Source of the DNA: Sinorhizobium fredii NGR234
GTDB lineage: Bacteria > Pseudomonadota > Alphaproteobacteria > Rhizobiales > Rhizobiaceae
Direction: 5' to 3'
DNA: 64,000 nucleotides
Assembly (NCBI RefSeq): GCF_000018545.1
Contig: NC_012587.1
Span: 1,488,001-1,552,000, forward strand
Shown here: positions 19,378 through 28,534 of the stretch, in pieces
Layout: every line of letters begins with the position of its first letter
Numbering within the stretch: the stretch's first letter is position 1
Position numbers and translations under genes: made by a program
The notes under the pieces: model-generated
Told to the model about the DNA's origin: nothing
Databases searched by the model: none
Seen by the model: only the letters and a program-made list of their open reading frames with translations

Positions 19378-21204
19378 ATGTGCGGGATTGTGGGTATCGT
19401 CGGGCAGCAGCCGGTTTCGGAGCGGCTGGTCGATGCGTTGAAACGCCTGGAGTACCGGGGCTATGATTCGGCCGGCGTCGCGACAATCGATGGTGGAGCG
19501 CTGGACCGCCGACGCGCCGAGGGAAAGCTCGTCAATCTTGAGGCGAGGCTGAAAGAGGAGCCGCTGGCCGGTAGCATCGGCATCGCCCATACGCGCTGGG
19601 CAACCCACGGGGCGCCGACCGAACGGAATGCCCATCCGCACTTCACCGACGGCGTCGCCGTCGTTCACAACGGCATCATCGAGAATTTTTCCGAGTTGAA
19701 GGACGAACTGGCCGAGGCCGGGGCCGAATTCCAGACCGAGACCGACACGGAAGTCGTCGCGCAGCTCTTGGCGAGATTTCGTCGGGACGGTATGGGTCGG
19801 CGCGAGGCGATGCATGCGATGCTGAAGCGGGTGCGGGGCGCCTATGCCCTTGCCGTTCTCTTCCAGGACGATCCGTCGACCATCATGGCGGCCCGCAACG
19901 GTCCGCCGCTAGCGATCGGCCACGGCAATGGCGAGATGTTCCTGGGCTCCGACGCCATTGCGCTGGCGCCCTTCACCAACGAAATCACCTATCTCGTCGA
20001 CGGTGACTGGGCGGTGATCGGCAAGTCCGGCGTCCATATCTTCGACATGGATGGCAAGGTCATCACCCGCCCGCGCCAGGTATCCACGGCTGCGGCCTAC
20101 ATGGTCGACAAAGGCAACCATCGCCATTTCATGGAGAAGGAAATCTACGAGCAGCCGGAGGTCATCTCCCACGCCCTCAGCCACTACATCAACTTCATCG
20201 ACCATCGGGTGCTGCCGGTTTCGGACGCGATCGACTTCGCCAAGGTGCCGAGCCTTGCCATCTCCGCCTGCGGCACCGCCTATCTGGCCGGGCTGATCGG
20301 CAAATACTGGTTTGAGCGCTATGCGCGCTTGCCGGTCGAAATCGATGTCGCTTCCGAATTCCGCTACCGCGAAATCCCGCTCTCGCCGCAATCGGCGGCT
20401 CTGTTCATCTCGCAATCCGGCGAGACCGCCGATACGCTGGCTTCCCTGCGTTACTGCAAGGAACACGGCTTGAAGATCGGCGCCGTCGTCAACACGCGCG
20501 AATCGACAATAGCGCGTGAGTCCGACGCCGTTTTCCCGATTCTTGCCGGTCCTGAGATCGGCGTGGCGTCGACCAAGGCGTTCACCTGCCAGCTCGCCGT
20601 CCTGGCTGCGCTCGCGGTCGGCGCCGGCAGGGCCCGCGGCACCGTCAGCGAAGAGGAAGAACAGGCGCTGGTGAGAAGCCTTGCCGAAATGCCGCGTGTG
20701 ATGGGGCAGGTGCTCAACAGCATCCAGCCGAAGATCGAATTCCTGGCGCGCGAATTGTCGAAGTGCCGCGACGTGCTTTACCTCGGCCGTGGCACGAGCT
20801 TTCCGCTCGCCATGGAAGGCGCCCTGAAGCTCAAGGAAATTTCCTACATCCACGCGGAAGGCTATGCCGCGGGCGAATTGAAACACGGTCCGATCGCGCT
20901 CATCGACGAGAACATGCCGGTCATCGTGATTGCGCCGCATGACCGGTTCTTCGACAAGACCGTCTCCAACATGCAGGAAGTCGCGGCCCGCGGCGGACGG
21001 ATCATCCTGATCACCGACGAGAAGGGCGCCGCCGCGTCGAAGCTCGATACCATGCACACGATCGTGCTTCCGAACGTCGACGAGATCGTCGCGCCGATGA
21101 TCTTCTCGCTGCCGGTGCAACTGCTCGCCTATCATACGGCGGTCTTCATGGGCACCGACGTCGATCAGCCGCGCAACCTGGCCAAGTCGGTCACCGTCGA
21201 ATGA
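19378..21204 (+). CDS. glmS: Glutamine--fructose-6-phosphate aminotransferase (isomerizing)
   Basis: First committed enzyme of hexosamine synthesis: fructose-6-phosphate plus glutamine gives glucosamine-6-phosphate. The 608-aa protein begins MCGIVGIVG, where Cys2 becomes the N-terminal nucleophile of the glutaminase domain (residues 1-220; RWATHGAPTERNAHPH). Two SIS domains follow (about 280-600; SACGTAYLAGLIGKYWFE, SQSGETADTL, and C-terminal DQPRNLAKSVTVE). The stop overlaps the ATG of an acetyltransferase gene by 4 bp. No glmS ribozyme is expected in this group, and none was seen in the 146-bp leader. Confidence 0.96.
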   Translation: MCGIVGIVGQQPVSERLVDALKRLEYRGYDSAGVATIDGGALDRRRAEGKLVNLEARLKEEPLAGSIGIAHTRWATHGAPTERNAHPHFTDGVAVVHNGIIENFSELKDELAEAGAEFQTETDTEVVAQLLARFRRDGMGRREAMHAMLKRVRGAYALAVLFQDDPSTIMAARNGPPLAIGHGNGEMFLGSDAIALAPFTNEITYLVDGDWAVIGKSGVHIFDMDGKVITRPRQVSTAAAYMVDKGNHRHFMEKEIYEQPEVISHALSHYINFIDHRVLPVSDAIDFAKVPSLAISACGTAYLAGLIGKYWFERYARLPVEIDVASEFRYREIPLSPQSAALFISQSGETADTLASLRYCKEHGLKIGAVVNTRESTIARESDAVFPILAGPEIGVASTKAFTCQLAVLAALAVGAGRARGTVSEEEEQALVRSLAEMPRVMGQVLNSIQPKIEFLARELSKCRDVLYLGRGTSFPLAMEGALKLKEISYIHAEGYAAGELKHGPIALIDENMPVIVIAPHDRFFDKTVSNMQEVAARGGRIILITDEKGAAASKLDTMHTIVLPNVDEIVAPMIFSLPVQLLAYHTAVFMGTDVDQPRNLAKSVTVE

Positions 21205-21701
21205 TCATCCGGCCGGAAACCGCTGGCGATCACGCAGGGATTCACAGCGTGACGGCGGCTGCTTTCGCGGGACAACCCTACAGCGACCAGACCGAGCCGC
21301 TGATCATCGATCGCCTGCGCGTGGCCGGAGCCCTCACGCTCTCCCTCGTCGCCGTCGAGGGGGAAGAGGTGATCGGCCACATCGCCTTCTCGCCGGTGAC
21401 GATAACCCCCGTTGCCGCGGGCTGGTATGGGCTCGGTCCCGTCGCCGTGGGTCCGGACAGACAGGGTCGGGGCATCGGCAGCGCACTGGTTCGGGAAGGC
21501 CTTGAAAAGTTGCGCGAGCTTGGTGCGGCCGGCTGTGTCCTGGCCGGCAATCCGGCCTTCTACCAAAGATTCGGTTTCCGCAACGATCCGGCTCTTGTCT
21601 TTCCCGGTTGTGCGCCGCAATATTTCATGGTTCTGGCCTTGTCGGAAGCGCGGGTTTCCGGCACGGTCGCCTATCATCCGGCGTTTTTCGGGCCGGTGTG
21701 A
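21201..21701 (+). CDS. GNAT family N-acetyltransferase
   Basis: Acetyl-CoA-dependent acetyltransferase of 166 aa, COG3153-like. Residues about 70-105 give the acetyl-CoA-binding motif A (VGPDRQGRGIGSALVREGLE) with the Q/RxxGxG/A pyrophosphate loop; AFYQRFGFRNDPALVFPG matches the typical motif B. Substrate unknown. It overlaps glmS by 4 bp (ATGA), so its translation is coupled with hexosamine synthesis; this makes an amino-sugar or cell-wall-linked substrate a possibility, but the family very often modifies unrelated amines or proteins. Confidence 0.86.
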   Translation: MIIRPETAGDHAGIHSVTAAAFAGQPYSDQTEPLIIDRLRVAGALTLSLVAVEGEEVIGHIAFSPVTITPVAAGWYGLGPVAVGPDRQGRGIGSALVREGLEKLRELGAAGCVLAGNPAFYQRFGFRNDPALVFPGCAPQYFMVLALSEARVSGTVAYHPAFFGPV

Positions 21702-21718
21702 CGATCCATGGCACTTCA

Positions 21719-22414
21719 ATGACGGACGGTTCTTCCAAAAGCGGCATCATCGCAGCCCGGCTGCGCAACTACTTTCTCACGGGCCTGATCATCTGTGCCC
21801 CCGTGGCCATCACGGTCTGGCTGGTTCGCTCTTTCATCGAATGGGCGGATAGCTGGGTGAAGCCTTACCTGCCGAGCTTCTATAACCCCGACACCTATTC
21901 GCCGGTGGCCATCCCGGGATTCGGCCTCCTCGTCGCAATCGTCGTCATCACGCTCGTCGGTTTTCTGACGGCGAGCATCATCGGGCGATCGATCATCAAC
22001 TTCGGCGAGTCGCTGCTCAACCGGACGCCGCTGGTGCGGACGATCTACAAATCGCTGAAGCAGATCTTCCAGACGGTGCTGCAGGACCAATCCTCGTCCT
22101 TCAAGAAGGCCGGGCTGATCGAATATCCGAGCCCCGGGCTTTGGTCGCTGGTCTTCATCGCGACCGATGCGAAGGGCGAGATCGCCGCGAAGTTCGACGA
22201 GCGCGGCATGGATATGGTGGCTGTGTTCCTGCCGCCGACGCCGTTGCCGACGGCCGGATTCCTGCTGTTCGTGCCGCGCGACAAGATCGTCCCGTTGCAG
22301 ATGAGCGCCGAGGATGCGGCCAAGCTGCTGATCTCCGGCGGCCTCGTTACGCCGGATCACAAGCCGATCGCCAATGCACCACCGCGCACGATCACGCAGC
22401 AGAAAAGGGCCTGA
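21719..22414 (+). CDS. DUF502 family membrane protein
   Basis: Integral membrane protein of unknown function, 231 aa. Two strong membrane helices lie at residues about 14-36 (FLTGLIICAPVAITVWLV) and 62-84 (GFGLLVAIVVITLVGFL), followed by the family hallmark NRTPLVRTIYKSLKQIFQT (about 101-119) and a C-terminal cytoplasmic or periplasmic domain with FLPPTPLPTAGFLLFVPRD. It lies 17 bp after the acetyltransferase and convergent with recG, 21 bp from the recG stop. The ATG at 21719 is preferred over upstream frames because it begins just before the first helix. Confidence 0.85.
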   Translation: MTDGSSKSGIIAARLRNYFLTGLIICAPVAITVWLVRSFIEWADSWVKPYLPSFYNPDTYSPVAIPGFGLLVAIVVITLVGFLTASIIGRSIINFGESLLNRTPLVRTIYKSLKQIFQTVLQDQSSSFKKAGLIEYPSPGLWSLVFIATDAKGEIAAKFDERGMDMVAVFLPPTPLPTAGFLLFVPRDKIVPLQMSAEDAAKLLISGGLVTPDHKPIANAPPRTITQQKRA

Positions 22415-22435
22415 CGCACGCTACCGGACCGCAGT

Positions 22436-24541
22436 CTAGCCGGCCCGCAGGAAACGAATCGCTTCGTCTCGCCGGTGAAGATAGAGCAAGGTCCTCAGGG
22501 CTTGGCCGCGCTCCGTCGTCAAGTCCGGATCGCGCTCGATGAGATAGGCGGCGTCTTTGCGGGCGATCTCCAGAAGATCCGCATGCGCCTCGAGACTGGC
22601 GATGCGAAATCCGGGCGTGCCGGATTGCCGCGTGCCGAGCAGTTCGCCTTCGCCGCGCAGTTTCAGGTCCTCTTCGGCGATCACGAAGCCGTCCTCGGTC
22701 TCGCGCAGGATCGAAAGGCGCGCCCGGCCGGCCTCGCTCAGCGGTCCCTTGTATAGCAGGATGCAGGTCGAGGCCTCGTCGCCGCGCCCGACGCGGCCGC
22801 GCAACTGGTGCAGCTGCGCGAGCCCGAAGCGCTCGGCATGCTCGATCACCATGATCGTCGCATCGGGAACATCGACGCCAACCTCCACCACCGTCGTCGC
22901 CACCAGCACGCGAATTTCGCCGTTCTTGAAGGCGAGCATCACTGCGTCCTTTTCCGGCCCTGGCATGCGGCCATGAACGAGTCCGACGTCCTGGCCGAAA
23001 CGCTGCACCAGGCGCTGGTAGCGCTCGTCGGCCGACATCGTGTCGGTTTCTTCGGATTCCTCGACCAGCGGGCAGATCCAGTAGGCCTTCTTGCCCTGAC
23101 TGAGAGCTGCATCGAGCCGGTCGACGATTTCGTCGGTACGCTCGGTCGGAACGGTGACGGTCTGGATCGGCTTTCGCCCGGCCGGTTTTTCCGTCAGCTT
23201 CGAGACGTCCATGTCGCCGAAGGCGGCCAGCACCAGGGTGCGCGGGATCGGCGTCGCCGTCATGACCAGCATGTGCGGGGAAATGCCCTTGGCGGTGAGC
23301 CGCAGACGCTGGTGGACGCCGAAGCGATGCTGTTCGTCGACGACGGCAAGCACGAGCTGCCGGTAGTTGACCGCATCCTGGAAGAGGGCGTGAGTGCCGA
23401 TGACCATCTGCGTCTCGCCTGAGGCGATGCGCTCGAGGATTGCGTCGCGCTCCTTACCCTTAGTCCTGCCGGTCAATACGTCGATCGTGACGCCTGCCGG
23501 CGCCGCCATCTTCTGAAGCGTCGCGTGGTGCTGCCTTGCGAGAATCTCGGTTGGCGCCATCAGCACGGCTTGGCCGCCGGATTCGATGGCGGCAAGCATC
23601 GACATCAACGCTATGGCCGTCTTGCCGGAGCCGACGTCGCCCTGCAACAGACGCAGCATGCGTTCGGTGCCGGACATGTCGGCAAGAATGTCCCCGACGG
23701 CGGCCGACTGGCTGGCCGTGAGCGAGAAGGGCAGGGCGGCGATGACCGGTCCACTCAGCTTGCCTGTCGCGTGAACCGGCGTCCCGGCGACCTTGCGTAA
23801 GCGCTGGCGCACCAAAGACAGCGAAAGCTGGCCGGCGAGAAATTCGTCATAGGCGAGCCGCCGGCGCGCCGGGGCCTGCGGAGCGATATCGGTTTCGTCG
23901 CGCGGTTCGTGCAGGCGATGAAAACACTCCCTGGCGCTCGCAAAGCCTTGCTGACGCTGCAGCGTCTGGTCCAGCCATTCGGGAAGATCGGGGACCCGCG
24001 CCACCGCCGCCTCGATCGATTTGCGCAGCGGCCGCAGTGTGAGGCCCGCGGTCAGGCCGTAGACCGGTTCGACGAGCGGCAGGCTTTCGGCTTCCGCCGC
24101 GCGAACCATATAGTCCGGATGCACCATCGAGGCGCGTCCGTTGAACCAGTCCACCTTGCCGCTGACGATGACGGTCTCGTCGATCGGCAGCGCCTTTTCC
24201 AGCCAGTTTCCCTTGACCCGGAAGAAGGTCAGCGCCAACTCGCCGGTGTCGTCGTGCAGGAAGACGCGGTAGGGCACATTCGGTCGGCCGCGTGGTGACG
24301 GCTGGTGCCGGTCGACACGGCCGGTGATGGTGACGATCGAGCCCTGCGGCGCGTTGGCGATGCCGGGCTGCTGGCGTCGGTCGATCAGCGAATGGGGCGC
24401 GTGAAACACCAGATCGATCACGCGGCAGTCGTCGATCGACTCGCGTCCGAGCAGGCGGGCGTATAGCTCGCCGGTCCTGGGGCCGATGCCGGGCAGGCTA
24501 TCGAGGGGAGCAAACAGCGGATCGAGCAGGGCAGGGCGCAT
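22436..24541 (-). CDS. recG: ATP-dependent DNA helicase RecG
   Basis: Remodels stalled replication forks and branch-migrates Holliday junctions. The 701-aa product has the N-terminal wedge/OB domain (residues about 55-160; GSIVTITGRVDRHQPSPRGR), then helicase domains with Walker A LLQGDVGSGKTAIALM (about 285-300), the DEQH box VVDEQHRFG, motif TATPIPRTL and the RecG-specific C-terminal region with QLRGRVGRG. The ATG at 24539-24541 gives the usual rhizobial length; another ATG two codons upstream (24547) is possible. It is divergent from sdhE-mfd with about 117 bp between starts. Confidence 0.94.
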   Translation of the reverse strand: MRPALLDPLFAPLDSLPGIGPRTGELYARLLGRESIDDCRVIDLVFHAPHSLIDRRQQPGIANAPQGSIVTITGRVDRHQPSPRGRPNVPYRVFLHDDTGELALTFFRVKGNWLEKALPIDETVIVSGKVDWFNGRASMVHPDYMVRAAEAESLPLVEPVYGLTAGLTLRPLRKSIEAAVARVPDLPEWLDQTLQRQQGFASARECFHRLHEPRDETDIAPQAPARRRLAYDEFLAGQLSLSLVRQRLRKVAGTPVHATGKLSGPVIAALPFSLTASQSAAVGDILADMSGTERMLRLLQGDVGSGKTAIALMSMLAAIESGGQAVLMAPTEILARQHHATLQKMAAPAGVTIDVLTGRTKGKERDAILERIASGETQMVIGTHALFQDAVNYRQLVLAVVDEQHRFGVHQRLRLTAKGISPHMLVMTATPIPRTLVLAAFGDMDVSKLTEKPAGRKPIQTVTVPTERTDEIVDRLDAALSQGKKAYWICPLVEESEETDTMSADERYQRLVQRFGQDVGLVHGRMPGPEKDAVMLAFKNGEIRVLVATTVVEVGVDVPDATIMVIEHAERFGLAQLHQLRGRVGRGDEASTCILLYKGPLSEAGRARLSILRETEDGFVIAEEDLKLRGEGELLGTRQSGTPGFRIASLEAHADLLEIARKDAAYLIERDPDLTTERGQALRTLLYLHRRDEAIRFLRAG

Positions 24542-24658
24542 GGTCATGAAATTGCGACAAGAAATCCGGCATTGGCAAGGCTGACAAGCCGCTTTCCAGC
24601 GTTTATAGAGCCCGAGAACACGATCCGCCATGGCGGCGGGTGGCAGGAAGGACGTTCC

Positions 24659-24964
24659 ATGACCGGCATTTCGCGCACGAGCGCCGATCTTGATCCGCGC
24701 CGGCGCCGGATACTCTTCCGCGCCTGGCATCGCGGCATTCGTGAGATGGACCTGATTCTCGGGCAATTCGCCGAGGCGGAGCTCGCCACCCTTTCCGATA
24801 GGGAACTGGATGAGCTGGAAACGATCATGCGCGAGGAAGACAACGACCTCGTTCGCTGGATCACCGGCGAAAAGCCGCTGCCAGGGCGCTATGCGACGGC
24901 GCTGTTTGCGCGCATAGCCGCCTACCGCCCGGATTTCGACCCCGTTCAGCAAGAGGCGGAATGA
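24659..24964 (+). CDS. sdhE: FAD assembly factor SdhE (DUF339 / succinate dehydrogenase assembly factor 2)
   Basis: Small cytosolic factor that assists covalent flavinylation of succinate dehydrogenase (SdhA). The 101-aa helical protein carries the hallmark RILFRAWHRGIREMDLILG (residues 18-36), which includes the conserved RGxxE/D-like element of the family (here HRGIREMD), and a C-terminal D/E-LVRWITGEKPLP. It overlaps the mfd start by 4 bp (ATGA), a coupling of a respiratory assembly factor with a repair gene. The ATG at 24659 is chosen as it leaves the standard family length; RBS GGAAGGA lies at 24645-24651. Confidence 0.87.
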   Translation: MTGISRTSADLDPRRRRILFRAWHRGIREMDLILGQFAEAELATLSDRELDELETIMREEDNDLVRWITGEKPLPGRYATALFARIAAYRPDFDPVQQEAE

Positions 24965-27900
24965 GTTCGGCGATGATCCCTGGTCTTGATTCGAAGAAGA
25001 TTTTTGCTTCCGCCCGGGAAGTGACGATCGGCCCCGTCCCCTCCGGCGCCGAAGCGCTGATCCTCGCCGATCTGGCGCGCGCCGGCGCGCCGGTCGCCTA
25101 TTTTCTGTCCGACGGCCAGCGGATCGCCGATCTCGAGCAGGTGCTCGGTTTCGTGGCGCCCGACATCCCGGTCCTGACCTTGCCGGGTTGGGACTGTCTG
25201 CCCTATGACCGCGTTTCACCGAGTGCCGATACATCGGCGCGAAGGCTTGCGGCGCTCAGCGCCTTGATCGCGCACCGCCACAAGCCGCACCCGGCGATCG
25301 TACTGGTAACCGTCAATGCGGCCCTGCAGAAGATCTCGCCTCAGGACGTGATTGAGAGCCTTGCCTTCTCGGCGCGGCCGGGCAATCAGGTTCGCATGGA
25401 CGATCTTGCCGCACAGCTGGAGCGAAACGGGTTCGAGCGGGTGCCGACCGTGCGGGAGGTCGGCGAGTTTGCGGTGCGCGGCGGCATCCTCGATGTCTAT
25501 GTGCCGGGCAGCGGCGAGCCGCTCAGGCTGGATTTCTTCGGCGATACGCTGGAGACGATCCGCTCCTTCGATCCGGCGAGCCAGCGCACGACCGGGCAGG
25601 TGCGCTCGCTCGATCTCAACCCGATGAGCGAAGTGTCGCTGACGCCGGAGACGATCAGTCATTTCCGCAAGCAGTATCTTTCGCTCTTCGGCGCGGCGAC
25701 GCGCGACGACGCGCTCTATCAGGCGGTCTCCGAGGGCCGTCGCTACGCCGGCATGGAGCATTGGCTGCCGCTCTTCTACGATCGACTGGAAACGATCTTC
25801 GATTATCTCGAAGGCTTCCGCATCGTCACCGATCATCTGGCGCGCGAAGCGGCGGCGGAGCGCTCGAAGCTCATTCTCGACTATTATGAGGCGCGCCATG
25901 CCTCCGCGTCTCCTAGCAAGTCGCAGATATCCCAGGGCACGCCCTACAAGCCGGTGCCGCCGGAACTGCTTTATCTGAGTGCGCAGGGTTTCAGCGCCGG
26001 CCTGACCGAGCGCCATGCCGTCCGTCTGTCGCCGTTCTCCGAACATGAGGGCGAAGCGCGCCAGGTGATGACCGTAGAGGCTCGGCAGGGGGTGCGCTGG
26101 GCAAAGACCGCGGGGGAGACCGAGGAAGGTGACGGCGCTCGCGCCAATGTCTTCGACCAGGCCGTGAAGCACATCGCCGAGAGACGGGCGAAGGGCGCCA
26201 AGGTCGTCATTTCCGGCTGGACGGAGGGTTCGCTCGACCGCCTGCTCCAGGTGCTCGCCGAGCACGGCCTCGCCAATATCCGCCCGGTGAAGGCTCTCGC
26301 CGATCTGCGCTCGCTGAAGCCGGGCGAGGCGGCGTCCGCGGTCTTGAGCCTCGAATCCGGCTTCGAGACCGGCGACCTCGTGGTCATCGGCGAGCAGGAC
26401 ATCCTCGGCGATCGGATGGTGCGCCGTTCGAAGCGCCGTAAGCGCGGCGCCGATTTCATTGCCGAGGTGACCGGGCTCGACGAGGGCAGCTACGTCGTGC
26501 ATGCCGAGCACGGCATCGGCCGCTTCGTCGGCCTGCGCACGATCGAGGCCGCCGGCGCGCCGCATGACTGCCTGGAACTCGTCTATGCCGAGGATGCGAA
26601 GCTGTTCCTGCCGGTGGAAAACATCGAGCTTCTGTCGCGCTACGGGTCCGAGGGCACCGATGCGATCCTCGACAAGCTCGGCGGCGTCGCCTGGCAGGCG
26701 CGCAAGGCGAAGCTCAAGAAACGGCTGCTCGACATGGCGGGCGGCCTCATTCGCATCGCTGCCGAGCGTCATACCCGGCACGCGCCGGCCCTGGTCGCGC
26801 AGGACGGCGTCTATGACGAGTTCGCCGCGCGTTTCCCCTATGAGGAGACCGAGGATCAGTTGAACTCGATCGAGGCGGTCCGCGACGATCTCGGTGGCGG
26901 CAGGCCGATGGATCGCCTCGTTTGCGGCGACGTCGGTTTCGGCAAGACCGAGGTGGCGTTGCGTGCCGCCTTCATAGCGGCGATGAACGGCGTCCAGGTT
27001 GCCGTCGTCGTGCCGACGACCTTGTTGGCGCGGCAGCATTTCAAGACGTTTTCGGATCGTTTCCGCGGGCTGCCGATCCGCATCCAGCAAGCCTCCCGCC
27101 TCGTGGGCTCGAAGGATCTGGCGCTGACGAAGAAGGAAGTGGCGGACGGCAAGACGGACATCGTCGTCGGCACCCATGCGCTTCTCGGTTCCTCGATCAA
27201 GTTCGCCAATCTCGGCCTGCTGATCATCGACGAGGAGCAGCATTTCGGCGTCAAGCACAAGGAGCGCCTGAAGGAACTGAAGACCGACGTCCATGTTCTG
27301 ACGCTCTCGGCGACGCCCATTCCGCGCACCCTGCAGCTGGCGCTCACCGGCGTTCGCGAATTGTCGCTGATCACCACGCCGCCGGTCGACCGCATGGCGG
27401 TGCGCACCTTCATCTCGCCTTTCGACGCATTGGTGATCCGAGAGACGCTGATGCGCGAGCATTATCGCGGCGGCCAGAGCTTCTATGTCTGCCCGCGACT
27501 GAGCGATCTTTCCGAGATCCACGATTTCCTGAAATCCGACGTGCCGGAGCTTAAGGTTGCCGTAGCGCATGGCCAGATGCCGGCAACCGAACTCGAAGAC
27601 ATCATGAATGCCTTCTACGAAGGCCGCTACGACGTGCTTCTGTCGACGACGATCGTCGAGTCGGGGCTCGACGTGCCGACCGCCAACACCTTGGTCGTGC
27701 ATCGCGCCGACATGTTCGGCCTCGCCCAGCTCTATCAGCTTCGCGGCCGGGTCGGACGCTCCAAGGTGCGCGCCTTCGCGCTCTTCACGCTGCCGGTCAA
27801 CAAGACGCTGACCGGCCCGGCGGAGCGACGCCTCAAGGTGCTGCAGTCGCTTGACACGCTTGGCGCCGGCTTCCAGCTCGCCAGCCACGACCTCGACATC

Positions 27901-28485
27901 CGCGGCGCCGGCAACCTGCTCGGCGGGGAGCAATCCGGCCACATCAAGGAGGTCGGCTTCGAACTTTACCAGCAGATGCTGGAAGAAGCGGTAGCCGAGC
28001 TGAAGGGCGAAGAGGAAATCCACGATACCGGCTGGTCGCCGCAGATATCGGTCGGCACGCCGGTGATGATTCCGGAACACTATGTGCCCGACCTCAATCT
28101 GCGGCTCGGCCTCTATCGTCGCCTCGGCGAACTGACCGATCTCAAGGAGATCGACGGCTTCGGCGCCGAACTGATCGACCGCTTCGGGCCGCTTCCGATC
28201 GAGGTGCAGCATCTGTTGAAGATCGTCTATATCAAGGCGCTGTGCCGCACGGCCAATGTCGAGAAGCTCGATGCTGGACCGAAGGGGGTCGTCGTCCAGT
28301 TCCGCAACAGAGAGTTTCCGAACCCTGCCGCCCTTGTCGGCCATATCGCCAAGCAGGGGACGCTCGCCAAGATAAGGCCGGACCAGAGCATCTTCTTCCA
28401 GCGCGAACTCGCCACGCCGGACAAGCGTCTCTCCGGCGCGGCCATGGTGATGACCCAGCTTGCAACGCTCGCCAAGGCGGCGTGA
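24961..28485 (+). CDS. mfd: Transcription-repair coupling factor
   Basis: Translocase that removes RNA polymerase stalled at DNA damage and recruits UvrA. The 1174-aa protein has the UvrB-like N-terminal region (residues about 1-350), the RNA polymerase-interacting domain around 500-570 (GSYVVHAEHGIGRFVGL), the RecG-like helicase core with Walker A CGDVGFGKTEVALRA (about 655-669) and DEEQHFGVKHKERLK, the TRG-type region RGRVGRSK, and the C-terminal TRCF domain (about 1020-1120). Translationally coupled to sdhE. A hairpin terminator follows immediately. Confidence 0.95.
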   Translation: MSSAMIPGLDSKKIFASAREVTIGPVPSGAEALILADLARAGAPVAYFLSDGQRIADLEQVLGFVAPDIPVLTLPGWDCLPYDRVSPSADTSARRLAALSALIAHRHKPHPAIVLVTVNAALQKISPQDVIESLAFSARPGNQVRMDDLAAQLERNGFERVPTVREVGEFAVRGGILDVYVPGSGEPLRLDFFGDTLETIRSFDPASQRTTGQVRSLDLNPMSEVSLTPETISHFRKQYLSLFGAATRDDALYQAVSEGRRYAGMEHWLPLFYDRLETIFDYLEGFRIVTDHLAREAAAERSKLILDYYEARHASASPSKSQISQGTPYKPVPPELLYLSAQGFSAGLTERHAVRLSPFSEHEGEARQVMTVEARQGVRWAKTAGETEEGDGARANVFDQAVKHIAERRAKGAKVVISGWTEGSLDRLLQVLAEHGLANIRPVKALADLRSLKPGEAASAVLSLESGFETGDLVVIGEQDILGDRMVRRSKRRKRGADFIAEVTGLDEGSYVVHAEHGIGRFVGLRTIEAAGAPHDCLELVYAEDAKLFLPVENIELLSRYGSEGTDAILDKLGGVAWQARKAKLKKRLLDMAGGLIRIAAERHTRHAPALVAQDGVYDEFAARFPYEETEDQLNSIEAVRDDLGGGRPMDRLVCGDVGFGKTEVALRAAFIAAMNGVQVAVVVPTTLLARQHFKTFSDRFRGLPIRIQQASRLVGSKDLALTKKEVADGKTDIVVGTHALLGSSIKFANLGLLIIDEEQHFGVKHKERLKELKTDVHVLTLSATPIPRTLQLALTGVRELSLITTPPVDRMAVRTFISPFDALVIRETLMREHYRGGQSFYVCPRLSDLSEIHDFLKSDVPELKVAVAHGQMPATELEDIMNAFYEGRYDVLLSTTIVESGLDVPTANTLVVHRADMFGLAQLYQLRGRVGRSKVRAFALFTLPVNKTLTGPAERRLKVLQSLDTLGAGFQLASHDLDIRGAGNLLGGEQSGHIKEVGFELYQQMLEEAVAELKGEEEIHDTGWSPQISVGTPVMIPEHYVPDLNLRLGLYRRLGELTDLKEIDGFGAELIDRFGPLPIEVQHLLKIVYIKALCRTANVEKLDAGPKGVVVQFRNREFPNPAALVGHIAKQGTLAKIRPDQSIFFQRELATPDKRLSGAAMVMTQLATLAKAA

Positions 28486-28487
28486 AA

Positions 28488-28514
28488 AACGGCGCCGGGG
28501 GTATCGGCGCCGTT
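28488..28514. terminator. Hairpin between convergent mfd and the DsbA-like gene
   Basis: Nine-base stem 28488-28496 (AACGGCGCC) pairing with 28506-28514, preceded by an A-run and followed by CCTC. It starts 3 bp after the mfd stop codon; with the A-run on its left it could serve both strands. Confidence 0.7.
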
Positions 28515-28534
28515 CCTCAAATCAATTGATCGGA

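Noticed and set aside
25216..28344. Open frame of more than 1000 codons on the minus strand inside mfd
   Set aside because: Shadow of mfd; mfd motifs are all on the plus strand and the opposite frame is low-complexity and arginine/alanine-rich.
22436..28485. SOS control of recG and mfd
   Set aside because: No GTTC-N7-GTTC box was found in the short gap between the divergent recG and sdhE-mfd starts.
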